Assembly: GCF_900169275.1 (NCBI RefSeq)
Contig: NZ_FXZC01000005.1
Location: 124,001-188,000, forward strand
Length of the DNA: 64,000 bases
Source: Brevibacterium casei CIP 102111
Lineage (GTDB): Bacteria > Actinomycetota > Actinomycetes > Actinomycetales > Brevibacteriaceae
Direction of reading: 5' to 3'
Under the pieces are notes generated by a model. That model was not told where the DNA came from, made no database searches, and was given only the letters and a program-made list of their open reading frames with translations. Below, piece after piece: positions 60,694-64,000 of the stretch. Every line of letters begins with the position of its first letter. The first letter of the stretch is position 1. The position numbers and the translations under genes were made by a program.

Positions 60694-62516
60694 TGAGTGA
60701 GGACACCCGGCAGGCCGCCGTGTCCGCGGACGATGTCGAGCACCGTCGGAACGACGAGAGTGCGCGGGAGCACGCCTCGCGAGACGCTGCGGGACAGGAC
60801 GCGCCGGTCAACCGTGGTCCGGCGGACAGCGCTGCCGGGGGCAGTGCCACGGCGGGCAACGACGCGGAGGGCGCGCCGACACAGGACACGTCGACGGGTG
60901 CTCCCGCGCAGGATGCGGTTGCACAGGCCGGCTCGGCAGACGGTGCCTCCGCGGGCACGAGTGAAGAGGACGCCTCGGGGCATCCCGCTCCAGTGCTCTC
61001 AACCCCAGGACACGGCGCGTCGAGGGTTGAGGGCGTGACCCACGACGGACCGCAGGACGTCGACTCTGCACACAGCGGATCAGCACACAGCGGATCAGCG
61101 CGCAGCGGATCGGCGCACGGGGGCCCGGGTGACGCCAGCGCAGACGACGCCACCGGCGCCGATATCGCCGACGCCGGTTCCGGCGACAGTGCCGCCTCCC
61201 GATCTGATGACACCGCCTCCCGTTCTGATGACACCGTCTCACGCGGCACTGACACGACCCGCCGGCGGGCGAGGATCGATGACAGCGAACTGCCTGCCAC
61301 CTCGGCGATGCCGGTCATCACCGCGAACATGCTCAACGGACACCCGGCATCCGTCGACGACGGTGCCTCAGGCAGGCCCGACCGGGCCGACGACTTCTCC
61401 GAGGGACTGCACGAGGACCCGCGCACCTCGGCGATCGACATCGTCGACGATGACGACGACGATCCGGTCTACGAGACGCGGACGGCGGCCGAGCGGCTCG
61501 AGGAGATCCTCCTCGACGGTAAGCGCGTGCTCGATCGCCGGGAGGCGGCGAAGCTCGGCGGGATCTCGACGGTGTCGGCGCGGAAGATGTGGCGGGCGCT
61601 GGGGATGGCGCAGACGGATGCGCACGACAAGGCGTACACGGTCAGCGATGCGCACGCGCTGCGGATGTGGGCGAAGCCCGTCGCGGACGGACTCATCGAC
61701 CAGGAGACCGCGCTGTCGCTGGCGCGTGCGATCGGGCAGACGACGGACCGCCTCGTCGTGTGGCAGATGGAGACGATCGTCGAATACCTCACCGAGGAGA
61801 AGGGCCTGAGCGAACCCGAGGCCCGGCGGGAGGCACTCGAGGTCATCGAGGACCTCATCGACCCGTTGCAGAAGATGCTCACGTACTCGTGGCGGCGCAA
61901 CCTCGCCGAGGTGATGGGGCGGCTCAACGTCAACGTCTCCGACGGGCTCGCGATGGACAACCGGCAGGGCTGGTACGACTCGTCGATGCCGCTGGCCCGG
62001 GCCGTCGGCTTCATCGACCTCGTCTCGTACACGCGGCTGTCGCAGAAGATGGAGCCGAGGCAGCTGGCGAACATGGTCCAGGAGTTCCAGGGCATCTGCT
62101 ACAACATCGTCGCCACCGGCGGCGGGCGCATCATCAAGACCGTCGGCGACGAGGTGTTCTTCGCAGCCGAGACCCCGCTGGCCGGCGCGGAGATCGCGAT
62201 GTCGCTCATGGAGCGCGTCACCGCGGCCGCCGATCTGCCGCAGGCACGGGTCGGGTTCGTGTGGGGGCGGGTGCTCTCGCGCCTCGGCGACATCTTCGGC
62301 TCGAGCGTCAACCTGGCAGCGCGGCTGACCGCCGTCGCCGAACCGGGAACGATCTTCACCGACGAGGAGACCGCGCGGGTGCTCTCGACCTCCGACGCCT
62401 ACGTCTTCGAACCGCGTGGCTCGCTCACTCTCCAGGGACTCGGCGAGACCGGGATCTGCCGGATGGAGCGCGGCACCGCGGCACGGATGAAGCTCGACCT
62501 CGACGACGAATCGTAG
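60690..62516 (+). CDS. Class III adenylate/guanylate cyclase
   Basis: A 608-aa cyclase. The first 240 residues are disordered, acidic and rich in S, D, G and A. Residues about 260-430 form a regulatory region like that of mycobacterial Rv2212/Rv1264 (RREAAKLGGISTVSARKMWR, LARAIGQTTDRLVVWQMETI). The catalytic domain from about 440 has VGFIDLVSYTRLSQ with the first metal Asp, RIIKTVGDEVFFAAE with the second, and GSSVNLAARLTAVAEPG with the transition-state Asn/Arg. It should make cAMP, the cofactor of GlxR/CRP. The ATGATGA overlap couples it to birA. Confidence 0.92.
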   Translation: MMSEDTRQAAVSADDVEHRRNDESAREHASRDAAGQDAPVNRGPADSAAGGSATAGNDAEGAPTQDTSTGAPAQDAVAQAGSADGASAGTSEEDASGHPAPVLSTPGHGASRVEGVTHDGPQDVDSAHSGSAHSGSARSGSAHGGPGDASADDATGADIADAGSGDSAASRSDDTASRSDDTVSRGTDTTRRRARIDDSELPATSAMPVITANMLNGHPASVDDGASGRPDRADDFSEGLHEDPRTSAIDIVDDDDDDPVYETRTAAERLEEILLDGKRVLDRREAAKLGGISTVSARKMWRALGMAQTDAHDKAYTVSDAHALRMWAKPVADGLIDQETALSLARAIGQTTDRLVVWQMETIVEYLTEEKGLSEPEARREALEVIEDLIDPLQKMLTYSWRRNLAEVMGRLNVNVSDGLAMDNRQGWYDSSMPLARAVGFIDLVSYTRLSQKMEPRQLANMVQEFQGICYNIVATGGGRIIKTVGDEVFFAAETPLAGAEIAMSLMERVTAAADLPQARVGFVWGRVLSRLGDIFGSSVNLAARLTAVAEPGTIFTDEETARVLSTSDAYVFEPRGSLTLQGLGETGICRMERGTAARMKLDLDDES

Positions 62517-62634
62517 GTTCGGCGGCGCGGCGGCGCGGCGAGGAGCGGGACGGATGCTGCGGCTTTCTTACCTCGCACCCTTGGCGCCGGAGCCTCCCCT
62601 TGGCGGAGAGTATTTCGCATCCCGCCCACTCAGC

Positions 62635-62927
62635 GCATCCCGCCCTCTTAGCCCCAAAACCTCCCGTTGCACGGGGCGGATTAGGCGCCGCGGGTGCGGG
62701 TTGCGGAGCGATCGGGATGACGTGGCGTCCGGGGTGCGACATGACGCTACGGGTAGGACGTGCTGCTGCGAGTATGCGGCCGAGCGCCGCCATTCGCATC
62801 CCGCCCTCTTAGCGTTAAAACCTCCCGTTGCAAGGAGAGGTTTTGTTGCTACGGGTATGGGATGCGGAGCGTACGGGATGACGTGGCGTCCGGGGTGCGA
62901 CACGACGCTACGGGTAGGACGTGCTGC
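62635..62927. repeat. Two 132-bp direct repeats (62635-62766 and 62796-62927)
   Basis: Both copies begin GCATCCCGCCCTCTTAGC and end GGACGTGCTGC, with equal length and an offset of 161 bases. The segment GGATGACGTGGCGTCCGGGG is identical. The middle differs: copy 2 keeps a hairpin at 62817-62844 that copy 1 has lost. A third fragment (GCATCCCGCCCACTCAGC) lies just before copy 1. They fill the 448-base gap between the convergent cyclase and parC genes. Confidence 0.85.
62817..62844 (+). terminator. Terminator-like hairpin in repeat copy 2
   Basis: AAAACCTC (62817-62824) pairs with GAGGTTTT (62837-62844), the T-run being the second arm. It looks like an intrinsic terminator 300 bases after the cyclase stop; copy 1 of the repeat has a degraded version. 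Confidence 0.5.
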
Positions 62928-62928
62928 G

Positions 62929-62952
62929 GCGGGAACGTACGCGCGTTCCCGC
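62929..62952 (-). terminator. Hairpin after parC
   Basis: GCGGGAACG (62929-62937) pairs with CGTTCCCGC (62944-62952) around a 6-nt loop, 12 bases past the stop of the minus-strand topoisomerase gene. It probably ends that transcript. Confidence 0.5.
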
Positions 62953-62964
62953 ACGTGTCCGCCG

Positions 62965-64000
62965 TCAGAACAGCGCTGAGTCGTCGCCGTCGTCCTCATC
63001 GTCTTCGTCGTGGGAGACGATGACGCCGTTGTCCGTGTCGATGCGGGCGCGCGAGATCGCCTCGCGGGCGTCGTCGGCATCGAGGTCGAGACCGTCGAGG
63101 CTCGTGGCGAGCCCGCCGGAACCTGCCGCCTGAGGCGAACCGCTGCCCGAAGCACCGCTGTCGCCCCGAACGCTTTCGCCGGAGCGTCTGCTGCCCGCCG
63201 ACGCGCCCCCGGAGCCATCGGCCGCCGCACCATCGGTGCCACCGCCGCCGGTGACGTCCTCGCCCGGTTCGCCGAGGCGGGGGAGCGTGCCGATGACGTC
63301 GATCTTGGACTCGAGCGGGGACCCCGTCCCGTCACGGCGCGACATCTCACCGGGCAGCGTGCGTGCGCCTCCGGCCTGCGCCGCCGCCTGCGGGGAGTCG
63401 CCGACCCAGGCGAGCGAGAGCTCGGTCTCGCCCTTGAGGAACTTGTGGGCGCGCACACCCGAGGTGGCCCGTCCCTTCGTGGGGAACTCGACGAACTCGC
63501 TCACCTTGATCGACGAGGACGGCGCACCGTAGAAGTTCTCGCCGCTGGCGATCGTCACGACTGACAGCGACATCTCCTCATCGGGTTCGCGGGGGACGGC
63601 CCCGAAGAAGATCGCCTTCGCCTCGGCGCCGAGCTTGATGCCGGCGACCCCCGAGGCGTTCCATCCCTGGGCCCGCAGGCCTGCGGCGTCGAAGGCGAGC
63701 AGCTGCGCGGCCGAGGTGACGAAGACGGCGAGCGAGGCGTCGATGTCGCGGGGCTGAGCGACGCCGATGACGGTGTCCTTGCCCTTGAGGGCGATCGCGT
63801 CCCATTCCGACTTGTTCGGACGGCCCGCCACGGACACGCGCTTGACGACGCCCTCGGCTGTGCCGAGGAGGAACTCGCGCTCGAGGTCGATGAGCCCGAT
63901 GACCTTCTCGTTCTTCTCGAGCGCCGCGTACTCGGCGACCTTCACCCCGCCGGCGACGTTGGGCCGCGAGGCACCGGGCGGCAGCGCGGGAAGGTCGACG
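62965..64000 (-). CDS. parC: DNA topoisomerase IV / gyrase subunit A (ParC-like), C-terminal part
   Basis: About 345 C-terminal residues of a type IIA topoisomerase A subunit; the catalytic part lies beyond the right edge. The linker LPALPPGASRPNVAGG and the beta-pinwheel blades (ALEKNEKVIGLIDLEREFLL, GTAEGVVKRVSVAGRPNKSE, FPTKGRATSGVRAHKFLKGE) match actinobacterial ParC. The extreme C-terminus is a long Gly/Ser/Asp-rich disordered tail (EDVTGGGGTDGAAADGSGG and DEDDEDDGDDSALF), longer than usual. It should decatenate chromosomes with ParE. Confidence 0.88.
   Translation of the reverse strand, partial: VDLPALPPGASRPNVAGGVKVAEYAALEKNEKVIGLIDLEREFLLGTAEGVVKRVSVAGRPNKSEWDAIALKGKDTVIGVAQPRDIDASLAVFVTSAAQLLAFDAAGLRAQGWNASGVAGIKLGAEAKAIFFGAVPREPDEEMSLSVVTIASGENFYGAPSSSIKVSEFVEFPTKGRATSGVRAHKFLKGETELSLAWVGDSPQAAAQAGGARTLPGEMSRRDGTGSPLESKIDVIGTLPRLGEPGEDVTGGGGTDGAAADGSGGASAGSRRSGESVRGDSGASGSGSPQAAGSGGLATSLDGLDLDADDAREAISRARIDTDNGVIVSHDEDDEDDGDDSALF

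Noticed and set aside
1..64000. tRNA, rRNA, integrase or IS element borders
   Set aside because: No tRNA-like T-loop plus acceptor, no rRNA segment and no transposase or integrase motif was seen on either strand.

Overview
The window is GC-rich (roughly two thirds G+C by eye) and densely coded, with strong third-position G/C bias. It carries actinobacterial hallmarks: a DUF222/13E12 HNH protein, an acyl-CoA carboxylase beta/epsilon pair beside birA and a class III cyclase, a topoisomerase IV-type ParC with the typical LPALPP linker, and an actinobacterial LexA box. A micrococcalean of the Brevibacterium type is my best guess; that is inference, and no rRNA or tRNA gene was seen to test it.

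Layout. 0-2 kb: an L-fuconate dehydratase running off the left edge, with two palindromic operator candidates, then an RraA-fold aldolase and a VOC protein. 2.4-4.1 kb: NhaA antiporter and a 53-aa PASDPP protein. 4.2-9.8 kb: a LysR regulator divergent from a 1022-aa single-chain P450 / ferredoxin-NADP-reductase-like / flavodoxin fusion, preceded by a consensus CRP/GlxR box and followed by an MHS-type transporter. 9.9-13.4 kb: a NarL-type two-component pair and a DUF4352 membrane protein. 13.4-18.5 kb: an IclR-controlled D-galactonate (De Ley-Doudoroff) operon, dgoK-dgoA-dgoD-transporter. 18.7-24.3 kb: a LysR gene and a five-gene, 4-nt-overlapping operon for a heteromeric flavin/iron-sulfur amine or opine dehydrogenase plus its transporter, with softer codon bias than its surroundings. 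24.3-26.6 kb: three small-molecule modifying enzymes (fructosamine-kinase-like, GNAT, Mph-like kinase). 26.8-28.7 kb: a D/R/G-repeat membrane-anchored protein, a 48-aa membrane peptide and a DUF998 protein. 28.7-37.8 kb: a TfdB-like flavin monooxygenase divergent from a GntR gene, then a CoA-transferase, HSL-type esterase, PucR-like regulator, SDR and MatC-type carrier. 38-42.4 kb: a 942-aa DUF222-HNH protein and a metallo-beta-lactamase-fold protein, with a 20-bp periodic repeat between them. 42.6-45.8 kb: TetR, metal-dependent amidohydrolase and M20 peptidase. 45.9-49.3 kb: MgtC, an FMN reductase, FrnE and a radical SAM protein under a LexA-box promoter. 49.7-52.8 kb: an NCS1 transporter, an Asp/Glu/hydantoin racemase-superfamily enzyme and a GntR regulator. 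52.9-57.7 kb: DUF885, MFS, nitrilase-family and TetR genes. 57.8-64 kb: accE-accD, birA, class III cyclase, a 132-bp direct repeat, and parC running off the right edge.

Most of the window is catabolic: sugar acids, aromatics, amino-acid-like or N-acyl compounds, each module with its own regulator and transporter. The most notable items are the three-domain self-sufficient P450 with a non-canonical I-helix, the single-cysteine racemase-family enzyme that resembles arylmalonate decarboxylase, the split dehydrogenase operon, the LexA-box/leaderless promoter of the radical SAM gene, and a very frequent near-palindrome CGCCGAGGCGG scattered over the whole window.
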